Shown in pieces: positions 27,300-36,072 of a stretch of 64,000 bases of DNA (the stretch's first letter is position 1; each line of letters opens with the position of its first letter). Origin of the DNA: Calothrix brevissima NIES-22 (lineage in GTDB: Bacteria > Cyanobacteriota > Cyanobacteriia > Cyanobacteriales > Nostocaceae). The position numbers were made by a program, and so were the translations under genes. The stretch is taken from contig NZ_AP018207.1 in assembly GCF_002367995.1 (NCBI RefSeq), forward strand, positions 8,099,366 through 8,163,365, given 5' to 3'. The notes beneath the pieces are model-generated. The model was not told the DNA's origin and searched no databases. It saw only the letters and a list, made by a program, of their open reading frames with translations.

Positions 27300-27683
27300 T
27301 ATTTTTCCTCTCTTGGAGAACTCATTTACTAAGTTCCCAAATTTCATCCCTAATCTACATCAGTCTACAGAAAGATAATAAAAAATATTAAATTTACATT
27401 ATTAATTTTATTTTTCTGCTAATAGATAGATGGTAGCCTTTTATCTCATCCTATCCTCCCAACAGATAGAATTTCCTATAAATAATTGACACTCAACAGT
27501 CAACAGTCAACAAATAACAATGTATATAGCAAAAGACATCTTGAATATTGTTTTTAATCAAGATGCCTATATTATATAAAGTGGTGAAGCTACTCATTAG
27601 CCCTTTATTCAGACAAATGACTAATGACAAAGAACAAACAAGGGAAATTTACCGCTACTTCCTACAGGTAATATCAATTCTGC
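27300..27683. other. Non-coding spacer
   Basis: About 380 bp with no gene; a short run of CAACAGT 7-mers lies near 27490-27511. Nothing else is recognised. Confidence 0.5.
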
Positions 27684-28043
27684 TTACTTTTTACCTGTGA
27701 CTTTTTCCAGAAGATTTTCTATTTCGTCTTCTACTGAAGTGGAACTAGTAGAATTGCTAGGACGCTTCATCTTGTCGATATCTGCATCTCCTTGAACTTC
27801 ATTCAAACCTTTATTAGATTCTCTTTGAACTCTTTCCAATCCAGGAGGATTTGATCTACCTACTTCATCGGTTTTACGCTGAGTTTCTAAAAGTTGTGTA
27901 GTGGCTTCTTTGGGATTACTTTGATAGCTTTCAATAGCAAAAGCAGGAAACGCATTCGACACAAATAACAGTGTGCAGGTAAAGGCAATAACTAAAAAAC
28001 GCACGGGACGGAGTAAACTTGAAACCAAAGCAATAATTTTCAT
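27684..28043 (-). CDS. Small exported cyanobacterial protein
   Basis: 119 aa with a signal peptide (residues ~1-36, VRFLVIAFTCTLLFVSNAFPAFA). The short mature region is charged and disordered (PKEATTQLLETQRKTDEV, GLERVQRESNKGLNEVQGDA) and ends LLEKVTGKK. It resembles small proteins annotated as low-temperature-induced in Nostoc relatives, a weak match from memory. It is probably lumenal or periplasmic. No operon partner. Confidence 0.7.
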   Translation of the reverse strand: MKIIALVSSLLRPVRFLVIAFTCTLLFVSNAFPAFAIESYQSNPKEATTQLLETQRKTDEVGRSNPPGLERVQRESNKGLNEVQGDADIDKMKRPSNSTSSTSVEDEIENLLEKVTGKK

Positions 28044-28674
28044 TTGTATTCCTCAATAACAGCGTCAAAAACGCATAACTTGTACTTCATGAGCGCAGAG
28101 ATTATCCGTATTGATTGGCTAAATGTTTGCCATCAATTTACAGTCATATCTCTGTCTCAACCTTATTTACCAATCAAGTGAAGAAATTAACTTCTTATTG
28201 ACTAAGCTGAATAATGAATTACAATATAACTATTACCCAACAAATACATTAGCTGAGAAGCATTAAATTCTTCACCTGAAGTCGATAGTTTATTTTTATC
28301 CCGATTTTTTCATGCTTGCATCAATCCCAAGAATGAAGTTAAATTCGCCTTGATTGCAGATAAAATCACTCTCCAGACAGAGCAATATCAGCGTATTTAG
28401 TCAGTTAATTATTTCCATAGACCTTTTTGTTGACATTCAGATCCCCGACTTCTTCAAGAAGTCGGGGATCTAGTAACTCCCTGTAAAAATATTTTTGTTT
28501 CTTCCTAGGGACTTCCAAGAAATAAATTATCCAATCTTGTGGGGTGGGCATCTTGCCCGCCTTTGACTATGGGCGGGCGAGACGCCCACCCCACAATCAA
28601 TAGTTGTATATTTTTTTATTTGGAAGTCCCTTACTAGTTTACTGAATTCAGCATCTGAATTAATTTACATCAGC
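28044..28674. other. Non-coding spacer with two palindromic repeats
   Basis: About 630 bp with no gene. It holds a perfect hairpin at 28439-28472 (ATCCCCGACTTC / GAAGTCGGGGAT) of a type widely dispersed in these genomes, and the AGGGACTTCCAA-ended element at 28507-28631. Confidence 0.6.
28507..28631. repeat. MITE-like element with AGGGACTTCCAA ends
   Basis: 125 bp with perfect 12-bp inverted ends AGGGACTTCCAA / TTGGAAGTCCCT. The interior palindrome is GTGGGGTGGGC .. GCCCACCCCAC. No coding capacity. Confidence 0.75.
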
Positions 28675-29928
28675 TTATTTAATGCTTAAAAACGCAAATT
28701 TCCCCTGATTCCCATTTGCTTCCATTTTTAATTGAGCAACGTAAAACTCTTTTTGAATAACATCACCTACTGGAGTAAAAGCAATTTCACCCAAAGGCGT
28801 TTGATAATTTCTTTTGAGTAATTCTTGATTTAATTCCTTCCGTAACTGTGCTAATGAAAGTTGATTAATTTTCTTTTTTTTATCTAAAGATTGCAGTGCT
28901 TCTACATATACCTGTAACGCCGTAAAAGCTTGAGCGCTGACTTGGGGTGGTTCGCGCCGATACTGCTCAAAATAGGCTTTGCGAAACGCTGTGTTAATTT
29001 CATTCTTGTATTCTGGACTATAAGCTTGAGCAATAATCACCCCTTCACACAGCGCCTTACAGACAGAAAATATATGAGATGTATTAAATCCATTACCACC
29101 AATAATAATGCCTTTATAACCAAGTTCTCGTAATTGTTTAACTAAGTTACCACCATCTACCGCCAAACCAGAAATAATTGCTAAATCTGGTTTTAAATTA
29201 ATCGCACTACTAGCTTGAGTTTGAAAGTCAGTATCTGTAGTTTGAAATTTTTGAACTGTAACTAAATTCAATCCTAAATCTTTAACTGTTTTCTGAAATA
29301 TTTCTGTTTCCGACTTATTAAAAGCGTCATTTTGGGCATAAAATACAGCCACTCTTTTAATATTAGGATTTTGCTTGAGTGCTGCTTTTACCGCATAAGG
29401 CGCGACAACAGCCACAGAAGAAGAAACACGCGCTACATAATCACCAATTTCGGGAATACCTTTAGCGGTATTTGATGCACCAATTACCGGAACTTGATTG
29501 CGTTCAGCGATAGGATTCGCACTAAACGCTTGTTGTGATAAAGTCGGGCCAATAATTCCCACAACTTTATTTTGATTAATTAATGTTTGAAAAGCATTAA
29601 CCGTACCAACTTCATCGCCGCCAGTATCTTGAAAAATTAATTTAATTGGTTTACCGTTAATACCACCTTTGGCATTAAAATATTTTTCGGCAATTTTTAC
29701 GCCATCCGTTCCTTCTTGACCAAGTAATGCTACATTGCTAGTCTGAGCAAAGGCAATCCCAATAGGAACTGCATTACCAGTTGTTGATGTTGCTGTTGGA
29801 TTAGTCGTGGAACTTGTATTATTACTGCTACTTTTACCACAACCTATCAGCAGTGCAGAGCAGGTAAATAATAATACAGCTTGCCGAGTGATACCTTTGG
29901 TACGCCTAATGGCGATCGCACTTTTCAT
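28675..29928 (-). CDS. Lipoprotein substrate-binding protein, branched-chain amino acid/urea type
   Basis: 417 aa of the Peripla_BP_6 family. The lipoprotein signal is LLFTCSALLIGCGKSS with the lipobox Cys at ~30, followed by a Ser/Thr/Asn linker. Two lobes follow, starting VPIGIAFAQTSNVALLGQEG and including GIIGPTLSQQAFSANP, typical of LivJ-like amino-acid binders. No permease or ATPase gene is adjacent, so it is an orphan binding protein or serves components encoded elsewhere. Confidence 0.85.
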   Translation of the reverse strand: MKSAIAIRRTKGITRQAVLLFTCSALLIGCGKSSSNNTSSTTNPTATSTTGNAVPIGIAFAQTSNVALLGQEGTDGVKIAEKYFNAKGGINGKPIKLIFQDTGGDEVGTVNAFQTLINQNKVVGIIGPTLSQQAFSANPIAERNQVPVIGASNTAKGIPEIGDYVARVSSSVAVVAPYAVKAALKQNPNIKRVAVFYAQNDAFNKSETEIFQKTVKDLGLNLVTVQKFQTTDTDFQTQASSAINLKPDLAIISGLAVDGGNLVKQLRELGYKGIIIGGNGFNTSHIFSVCKALCEGVIIAQAYSPEYKNEINTAFRKAYFEQYRREPPQVSAQAFTALQVYVEALQSLDKKKKINQLSLAQLRKELNQELLKRNYQTPLGEIAFTPVGDVIQKEFYVAQLKMEANGNQGKFAFLSIK

Positions 29929-30220
29929 ACAGGTAAATATAATATTTGTACGAGAATATCTATGAATTATGCTCTATTTGTGGCTGTAGCCTCATCATAG
30001 CTACAAATTTTTTTAGCGATCGCATTTAGACGGGCAATTTATAACGTCCTGGATATCATCGTCAATCATAACCTGTCATAGCAGTTCATACTTCTTAATC
30101 TATCTGTTGGCTAGCAATCAGTCCTCGCTGAAGATTTTACCGTAACCTGATAAAGAGAGTAGTTGCGGCCATTTCGGCAAAAGCAACTCCAAAACAAGTT
30201 GAGACAGGCAGGTTCAATTC

Positions 30221-30808
30221 ATGGCTTATTCCTGGTTTAAAGCGTTTCATATTATTGGCTTCGTAGTCTGGTTTGCTGGTTTGTTCTACCTAGTACGTTT
30301 ATTTATCTATCACGTAGAAGCTAACCAAGAACCAGAACCAGCACGCACGATACTGAAAAATCAGTATCAAATTATGGAAAAACGCCTCTACAATATCATC
30401 ACAACTCCAGGAATGTTGGTGACAGTAGCAATGGCAATTGGACTTTTATCTACTGAACCAGATGTTTTAAAAGAGGGTTGGTTGCATATCAAACTGGTGT
30501 TTGTGACCTTATTAATCGGCTATCATCATTACTGCTCCCGACTCATGAAAAAATTAGCAGTAGATGAATGTCGCTGGAACAGTCAGCAGCTAAGGGCTTT
30601 AAATGAAGCACCCACAGTTATGCTCATGGTAATTGTACTGCTAGCTGTATTCAAGAACAATCTGCCTACAGATACCACAGTCTGGGTAATTTTTGCATCA
30701 ATTATTCTCATGGCAGTAACGATTCAGCTTTATGCTAAGAAACGCAAACGCGATAAAGAAAAGCTGACAGCAGAACTCGCACAGGTTGCTCAGGAACAAG
30801 GTTCCTAA
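30221..30808 (+). CDS. hemJ: Protoporphyrinogen IX oxidase, HemJ type
   Basis: 195 aa with four to five membrane helices (WFKAFHIIGFVVWFAGLFYLVRLF at the N-terminus). HemJ is the cyanobacterial protoporphyrinogen oxidase of heme and chlorophyll synthesis (Synechocystis slr1790 type). Conserved features include the N-terminal His-10, MEKRLYNIITTPGM and WLHIKL. The C-terminus is charged. Confidence 0.9.
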   Translation: MAYSWFKAFHIIGFVVWFAGLFYLVRLFIYHVEANQEPEPARTILKNQYQIMEKRLYNIITTPGMLVTVAMAIGLLSTEPDVLKEGWLHIKLVFVTLLIGYHHYCSRLMKKLAVDECRWNSQQLRALNEAPTVMLMVIVLLAVFKNNLPTDTTVWVIFASIILMAVTIQLYAKKRKRDKEKLTAELAQVAQEQGS

Positions 30809-30932
30809 TTTTGTTAATTTTCGGCAGGTTTAGTCAGTTCTAGAGGTAATGAAGGAAGGGATAATAAGTAATTGTAATTATGCTTTATTACCGGCTAACC
30901 TTGCCGAAACATCAACAGGAGGTAACCCCACG

Positions 30933-31796
30933 ATGAAAAATCAGCAATTATTTAGTAATCGTGTGGCAATACTGGCGACAATGCATCAAAAGCAGCAAGC
31001 GATCGCTCCCATCTTAGAACCGGAGTTAGGCATTAAAATCATAGTACCGCCAAATTTTGATACTGACGTTTTCGGTACATTTACCAGAGAAAGAGAACGT
31101 CCAGGTACGCAAATAGAAGCAGCCAGATTAAAAGCCACAAAAGCCCTAGAATTCACAGGTGCAAAATTAGCGATCGCCAGTGAAGGTAGCTTTGCACCTC
31201 ATCCATATATACCTTATATTTACTCCAATCGCGAAATTGTTATTTTATTAGATCGAGAAAACGATTTAGAAATTATTGGCGAAGAATTATCATTAGAAAC
31301 TAATTTTAACCATCAGGTAGTAGAAAATATCCAACAAGCCTATGATTTTGCTCACAAAATTGGTTTCCCCGAACATGGACTAGTGCTGAGTTATCAGCAA
31401 ACAACCAAAGATAGCAGTCAAATTATTAAAGGTATTAATACCGAAGCAAAATTAATAGAAGCTTGGAATTGGGCATTTAATAACTCACCCGATGGCAAAG
31501 TATATCTAGAAACCGATATGCGCGCCCATCACAATCCCACCAGAATGAAAAATATTGCCAAAGCTACCTCTAATTTATTAAGCAAGCTGCAAAGCCATTG
31601 TCCCCAATGTCATCTACCAGGTTTTGATATAACTCAAATCCGCAAAGGATTACCCTGTGAAATATGCGGTATGTCTACCAGCCTAGTTCATTCTGTAATT
31701 TATCAGTGCCAAAAATGTAGTTATACTCAAGAAAAATTATTCCCCGACGGCAAAGAGTTTGGCGATCCAGCACAATGTATGTACTGCAACCCCTGA
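30933..31796 (+). CDS. DUF6671 family protein with zinc ribbon
   Basis: 287 aa, cytosolic. The N-terminal region reads VAILATMHQKQQAIAPILE and includes FGTFTRERERPGTQIEAARL and AIASEGSF (~60-85). The C-terminal ~70 residues have four CxxC-type pairs (CPQC, CEIC, CQKC, CMYC), a double zinc ribbon. I recall this as DUF6671; the role is unknown, perhaps nucleic-acid-related from the ribbon. The ATG at 30933 is supported by AGGAGG at 30919-30924; an upstream in-frame ATG at 30849 lacks one. Confidence 0.8.
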   Translation: MKNQQLFSNRVAILATMHQKQQAIAPILEPELGIKIIVPPNFDTDVFGTFTRERERPGTQIEAARLKATKALEFTGAKLAIASEGSFAPHPYIPYIYSNREIVILLDRENDLEIIGEELSLETNFNHQVVENIQQAYDFAHKIGFPEHGLVLSYQQTTKDSSQIIKGINTEAKLIEAWNWAFNNSPDGKVYLETDMRAHHNPTRMKNIAKATSNLLSKLQSHCPQCHLPGFDITQIRKGLPCEICGMSTSLVHSVIYQCQKCSYTQEKLFPDGKEFGDPAQCMYCNP

Positions 31797-31882
31797 AATA
31801 GGGCAGGAGGGGGGATAAACAAATGTCGGGAGTATGGGGAGTTTTCTTTCCTATGCCCTATGCCCAATGCCCCATGACAAAT

Positions 31883-31958
31883 AAAAAAAACCCTCTTGCC
31901 ATTGACGAACAAGAGGATTGTAGTATGGTGTGAGGAGCAAACTCAATGTTTGCTTCTT
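31883..31958 (-). ncRNA. yfr1: Yfr1-like small RNA
   Basis: Read on the minus strand, a 5' hairpin (AGCAAACATTGAGTTTGCT) is followed by the single-stranded CTCCTCACACC (31927-31937) and a 3' hairpin (CCTCTTG .. CAAGAGG) with an eight-T run. This is the layout of Yfr1, whose conserved core is ACUCCUCACAC; here the first base of that core is G. A -10-like TACACT lies just upstream (31964-31969). Yfr1 regulates outer-membrane protein mRNAs in other cyanobacteria. Ends are estimated. Confidence 0.75.
31885..31917 (-). terminator. Intrinsic terminator of the Yfr1-like RNA
   Basis: Minus-strand stem CCTCTTG/CAAGAGG with an 11-base loop, then GTTTTTTTTATTT. The T-run follows only on the minus strand, so it serves a transcript coming from the right. 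Confidence 0.85.
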
Positions 31959-31959
31959 A

Positions 31960-32219
31960 TCAGTGTAACAACTATATGTGGCAATTACATAAAAATGGTA
32001 TGAAAATCATGTGTTTAATGTATGAATTACACCACACTAAATAGAATTTGACCTAAATTTTATAAATATAGATTTAATTACGCCTAATTATGCTTAAATA
32101 ATCGCGTATTACCTAAAAATAATAGTATATCTACTGATATCAATGATTGCTAATTCTATGTAAGGATTCAGGTCAGGGGGTATTGACAAGTGTGACAGAC
32201 GAGGCGGATTATCACAATT
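31960..32219. other. AT-rich spacer
   Basis: Just over 250 bp upstream of the small RNA and the transposase fragment. No gene or clear regulatory motif beyond the Yfr1 -10-like sequence. Confidence 0.5.
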
Positions 32220-32345
32220 ATGGAAAAAGACCTGCCGCTAAAGTTAGACCGCGAAACCCTTGGACAGTTGGCAATCGAACAACTGGTGGATATCATTATC
32301 GAGCAGGCGATCGCTATCAGCTCTTGCAATACAATGTATCGCTAA
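32220..32345 (+). pseudogene. N-terminal fragment of an IS66-type transposase
   Basis: 41 codons encode MEKDLPLKLDRETLGQLAIE then QLVDIIIEQAIAI, which resembles the start of cyanobacterial IS66-family transposases. It diverges after that and stops. The rest of the transposase is absent, so this is a remnant next to a toxin-antitoxin pair. Confidence 0.55.
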
Positions 32346-32382
32346 ACTAAACTAAGTTTATAGACTTAGTTTAGTAAAAAGC

Positions 32383-32628
32383 ATGGAAAGTGTAAATATC
32401 CATCAAGCCAAAACAAACCTCTCACGCTTGTTGTCTCGTGTGGAACTTGGGGAAGAAATTATTATTTCCAACCGAGGTATCCCAATTGCCAAGTTGGTTC
32501 CGTTTCATAACCCATCTAATCGGCGAGCTAGTTTAGGGCTAGATCGAGGGCGTTTCACTGTACCAGAAGACTTTGATGCGCCTTTACCAGAAGATATCTT
32601 GGCAGCATTTGAGGGTGGTGAAGAGTGA
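32383..32628 (+). CDS. Antitoxin, Phd/YefM family
   Basis: 81 aa. The N-terminus (MESVNIHQAKTNLSRLLSRV, then EIIISNRGIPIAKLVPF) is the Phd/YefM DNA-binding fold. The acidic C-terminus (VPEDFDAPLPEDILAAFEGG) is the toxin-neutralising tail. It overlaps the PIN toxin gene by 4 bp (GTGA), so the two are translationally coupled. It is expected to repress its own promoter, bound as a complex with the toxin. Confidence 0.92.
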   Translation: MESVNIHQAKTNLSRLLSRVELGEEIIISNRGIPIAKLVPFHNPSNRRASLGLDRGRFTVPEDFDAPLPEDILAAFEGGEE

Positions 32629-33026
32629 AGCTGTTGTTGGATACTCAATGTTGGTTGTGGTGGTTTGCCCAACCAGAAAGGTTGAGTGAGGAGGCAATTA
32701 CACAGATTGCTGATGAAACAAACGAATTGTGGCTCTCCGTTGCTAGTATCTGGGAAATCGGTATTAAATTTGCGATCGCAAAGTTACCATTGCCAGAACC
32801 ACCAGATAGCTACATTTCTAATCGTATGGGGCAGTTGGGTGTGCGATCGCTAGAAATTACAGCAACTCACGCTTTACGAGCAGCTTCATTACCCTTGCAT
32901 CACCGAGATCCGTTTGACAGAATGTTGATTGCACAGGCACAACTCGAAGACATAACCCTCGTCAGTGCTGATGCCATATTCAGGCAGTACAACGATGTGG
33001 CAATTCTTTGGGCTGCCAATTCGTGA
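32625..33026 (+). CDS. PIN-domain toxin (VapC-like ribonuclease)
   Basis: 133 aa, GTG start overlapping the antitoxin stop. The PIN acidic residues are visible: Asp6 in LLLDTQCWLWW, Glu in SVASIWEIGIK, Asp residues in HHRDPFDRMLIAQA and Asp in VSADAIF. A type II toxin expected to cleave RNA. The common LLDTH reads LLDTQ here, but the acidic site is complete. Confidence 0.92.
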   Translation: MKLLLDTQCWLWWFAQPERLSEEAITQIADETNELWLSVASIWEIGIKFAIAKLPLPEPPDSYISNRMGQLGVRSLEITATHALRAASLPLHHRDPFDRMLIAQAQLEDITLVSADAIFRQYNDVAILWAANS

Positions 33027-33262
33027 AAGTTAATCTTATTGCGTGGCTATTATTCTACTACAGATAATTTAGCCTTTGGCGATCGCATTTACGGTTACAG
33101 TCTGAAATGTGATCGTACTTTTGGTCAGTGCTAAAAAAGAAAAATAATGCTACTGCGATCGCCTATCGCCTGATTCATTTTAAATGCAAAAGAATGTAGA
33201 GAAAAGTGTGAGCGCTGATAGCCAACGCTCAGAAATTTTCAAAGCAAAGTTTCTTAACAGAT
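33027..33262. other. Spacer with a small inverted repeat
   Basis: HIP1-type octamers near 33079 and 33155. An imperfect repeat GTGAGCGCTGATAGCCAACG at 33208 is related to the one near 138-165 (TGAGCGCCGGCTTCCGGCG). No gene. Confidence 0.5.
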
Positions 33263-34084
33263 TTACAATAGCTTGAAGCCGAAGTTATTGAGAGTCTCGC
33301 GCAAATTTTTACATCCTTTGAGATAGTCCAGGGTGGCGATTCTCTCGGCGGAATGTTCTGACCAATCACCGGCGACATTCATGTTTTGTTCGGTGTAGAA
33401 CTGTTTCATAATATCGTTGTAGTGGGTAATAGCTTCTTCTTGCTCTGCTAATTTATAGGTTTCTCGATGGAAAACTGCTGACTGTGGTAAACGCGGTTTC
33501 ACTGCTGGTTGGACTTCTGGATTGGGATAACCTAGACACTGCCCAAATACAGGAAACACAAAAGGCGGTAAATTCAATAATGTGGCTACTTCTTGAGTGT
33601 TGTTGCGGATTGCGCCAATATATACTGTTCCCAAACCCAAGGATTCTGCAACTACAGTCACATTTTGCGCCGCAACAGAAGCATCAACGATCGCTTTCAC
33701 CAATAGTTCTATATATTCCAATGCAATATGATCTAATCCGCGATTGTCAGCAATGTGAGCCAAACGACCTAAATCTGCTAACCAAACTAAAAATACAGGC
33801 GCTTGTTTGACTTGGGCTTGGTTATTAGACAGTCTGTATAATTCATCTTTGCGCTGTTCATCTTCCACCGCTACCACACTCCAACTTTGGAGATTAGCGG
33901 AAGTAGGCGCAGATTGAGCCGCAGCTACTAGCAACTCTAGGATTCCCGGTGGTAAAGGATCAGGTAAATAAGACCTAACTGAACGATGAGATAAGATTGT
34001 CCCTACAGAGTCATTCCAGGGAATATTGTAATCAAAAGGAATTTCACCGTAGCGCGATCGCAGTATTTCTATCGGATTAGTCAT
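33263..34084 (-). CDS. Nitroreductase family protein (NfsA-like NADPH oxidoreductase)
   Basis: A 273-aa flavoprotein. SHRSVRSYLPDPLPPG (~32-47) and AAQSAPTSANLQSWSVVAVE are FMN-binding signatures; LGLGTVYIGAIRN and FGQCLGYPN are typical of the NfsA/FRP subgroup. It is a presumed NADPH-dependent reductase of nitro or quinone compounds. Monocistronic. Confidence 0.9.
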   Translation of the reverse strand: MTNPIEILRSRYGEIPFDYNIPWNDSVGTILSHRSVRSYLPDPLPPGILELLVAAAQSAPTSANLQSWSVVAVEDEQRKDELYRLSNNQAQVKQAPVFLVWLADLGRLAHIADNRGLDHIALEYIELLVKAIVDASVAAQNVTVVAESLGLGTVYIGAIRNNTQEVATLLNLPPFVFPVFGQCLGYPNPEVQPAVKPRLPQSAVFHRETYKLAEQEEAITHYNDIMKQFYTEQNMNVAGDWSEHSAERIATLDYLKGCKNLRETLNNFGFKLL

Positions 34085-34200
34085 ATTTAAAACTCCAAAT
34101 ATTTCCAGATTGCAAAAACCCCATCAAAGCAGCACTCAATCAAAAACTCTCCGCGTACCTCTGCGATTACCTCCGCGTACCTTTGCGTTAAACAAAAAAA

Positions 34201-34878
34201 TCACTCAACATTCCGAAAAAAAGCGATTCGTAAAGCTAACCGACTTTCACCAGCAGAAGCAGTCAAAGGCGTTACCATGTGCCAAGAATTTTCCGATCGC
34301 ACAATTACCACAGATGAATGACTTAGAGGTAGAATATCTTTAAAGGCTGATTCTGGTTCCGAGTCTTTGAGAATTCGCAAACAGCCGCCCCAATCTCTAG
34401 ACCATTGTTGATTGAAAAATAGCAGATGAGTTAAAACTTTATTCGGTTCGTCTGTGTGGGGAAAATGTTGATGTCCTGACTTATATTGACGAAATCCAAT
34501 ATCCATCACACAGTCGTTAAGATTTAACCCTGACATTTCGGCTATTGCTGCGCGGTAAGCATCTGTCCAGAGTCCTTCTATTAACTGTCGCCAAACATGA
34601 CTTAGGTGTTTTAAATCACTAGTAAGTCTTCCCTGTGCTAGGCGCTGTCGCCAGCGATCATCTTTGAATTTGAGCATCAAAGGAATATCTTGACGAGGGG
34701 CGAGTATCTTTCCCCAGTAGTAACCGTAACCCTCTCCTTTTGATAACTGAAATTCTTGATGGGGAAAACTCGCAGTTAGTTCTAAACTAGCTTCTGGTGA
34801 AAGCAAATTTTTAACCAAAGCCCAGTTATATGGAACTTTTTGCATCACAGCAGTATGTATTGATTGAAGATTTAGCAT
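34201..34878 (-). CDS. 2OG-Fe(II) dioxygenase (prolyl-hydroxylase-like)
   Basis: 225 aa. The iron triad is visible as HTD in HQHFPHTDEPN and the distal His in SENSWHMV; the 2-oxoglutarate Arg is in SRLALRIAFF. The C-terminal double-stranded helix resembles prolyl 4-hydroxylase-type enzymes that modify proteins or small molecules. It is divergent from the TetR regulator gene at 34909, with only 30 bp between start codons, so the regulator probably controls it. Confidence 0.85.
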   Translation of the reverse strand: MLNLQSIHTAVMQKVPYNWALVKNLLSPEASLELTASFPHQEFQLSKGEGYGYYWGKILAPRQDIPLMLKFKDDRWRQRLAQGRLTSDLKHLSHVWRQLIEGLWTDAYRAAIAEMSGLNLNDCVMDIGFRQYKSGHQHFPHTDEPNKVLTHLLFFNQQWSRDWGGCLRILKDSEPESAFKDILPLSHSSVVIVRSENSWHMVTPLTASAGESRLALRIAFFRNVE

Positions 34879-34908
34879 GATTCCAAAAGATAAAGAGGAT
34901 GTGACTCA

Positions 34909-35493
34909 ATGACTAAACTGAAAACAAAGCGTAAATCTGTATACGATCGCATTTTGCATACAGCATCAGATTTGTTTTACCGAGAGGGTATTCGTAACGT
35001 TGGAATTGACAGAATCATTGCGGAATCTGGCGTGGCGAAAATGTCGCTGTACAATCATTTCAAATCTAAAGATGCTTTGATTGAAGCATGGCTGCGCCAA
35101 GAGGATAAACAATGGTGTCAATGGCTGAAAACCACCGTTGAACAAAAAACTACCGATCCGGCTAAACGACTGCTGGCTATATTTGATGCTTTACGAGAAT
35201 GGTTTGAAGGGCCAGATTTCCGGGGTTGTGCATTTATGAACGCCTCGATAGAATTAGCCAATCCCGATCATCCTGGCTATCGAGTCGCCTTAGAACATCA
35301 ACAAGCAATATACGAGTATATTCTTCAACTTGCGCAAGCAGCAGAAGTTACATTACCAGAACAGTTGGCTAGACAACTGCTGTTGCTCATACAAGGTGCG
35401 ATTGTTGTTGCTTTGATGGAAGGAAGTTGGTCAACTGCATCCCAGGCGAAAAAGGCGGCGGTAATGCTAATTCAGACAACATCAACATCTTGA
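34909..35493 (+). CDS. TetR family transcriptional regulator
   Basis: 194 aa. The N-terminal TetR HTH reads ILHTASDLFYREGIRNVGID then RIIAESGVAKMSLYNHFKSK. The C-terminal ligand domain contains GPDFRGCAFMNASIELANPD, typical of the TetR_C-type group. It probably autoregulates and controls the divergent dioxygenase through the 30-bp shared promoter. Confidence 0.92.
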   Translation: MTKLKTKRKSVYDRILHTASDLFYREGIRNVGIDRIIAESGVAKMSLYNHFKSKDALIEAWLRQEDKQWCQWLKTTVEQKTTDPAKRLLAIFDALREWFEGPDFRGCAFMNASIELANPDHPGYRVALEHQQAIYEYILQLAQAAEVTLPEQLARQLLLLIQGAIVVALMEGSWSTASQAKKAAVMLIQTTSTS

Positions 35494-35726
35494 AAAGTGG
35501 TGGCGATCGCATCCGGTTTCTCATAAACAATAGTTGTGAAATTGGGGTAAATATATGGCAATTTAAAAGTACAAACACCTATTTATATTAGTTGGGAATC
35601 ACTCTAAAATTAGAGAAGGAAATAAGCAAATAATATACATGCCAAATCAATGTTATTGATTAAAAATAAATATACTTGATTTGTTTATTATTGGTGGCGT
35701 TAAAAACAAAGTTACAAATGTAAATT

Positions 35727-35812
35727 ACTTACGCAAGGACAACGAAAAAATAAACCGCAGAGTCCACAGAGTCCACAGAGAAATAAAAGTTTGAGAGGTT
35801 TTGTGCGTAAGT
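35727..35812. repeat. TGCGTAAGT-ended element, copy 4
   Basis: ACTTACGCA at the left and TGCGTAAGT at the right, 86 bp apart. The interior has an AGTCCACAG tandem repeat, different from copies 1 and 2. Confidence 0.6.
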
Positions 35813-35868
35813 CATAATGTATATTTTCCCTTATTTTTTGATAAACATCGTCCATTTTGAAACTTGGA

Positions 35869-35951
35869 GTAATGCGGGCAGCGTTCGACTGAGCGCTCAC
35901 GCCGAAGTCTTGCCCGCTAAGAACAGCAGGGAGCAAGATGCTCCCACTACA
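35869..35951. repeat. Dispersed palindromic repeat, second copy
   Basis: Shares GCGTTCGACTGAGCGCTCAC and GCCGAAGTCTTG with 12557-12640; ends are GTAATGCGGGC-like and GCTCCCACTAC. Confidence 0.7.
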
Positions 35952-36072
35952 TTTAAAACTATGGTTATCAAAATAGATGTGGTTTTAATCATGATGAATT
36001 TCATCAAAATCAACTCAAATATTTGTGTTTTTGGATATTCAAGATTCAAAAATAAAAGTAATTCTTGAACTG

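Larger units (their letters stand above)
35494..36072. other. Non-coding region with dispersed repeats
   Basis: About 580 bp. It holds the TGCGTAAGT-ended element at 35727-35812 (with ACAGAGTCC direct repeats inside) and the palindromic repeat at 35869-35951. No gene. Confidence 0.6.
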
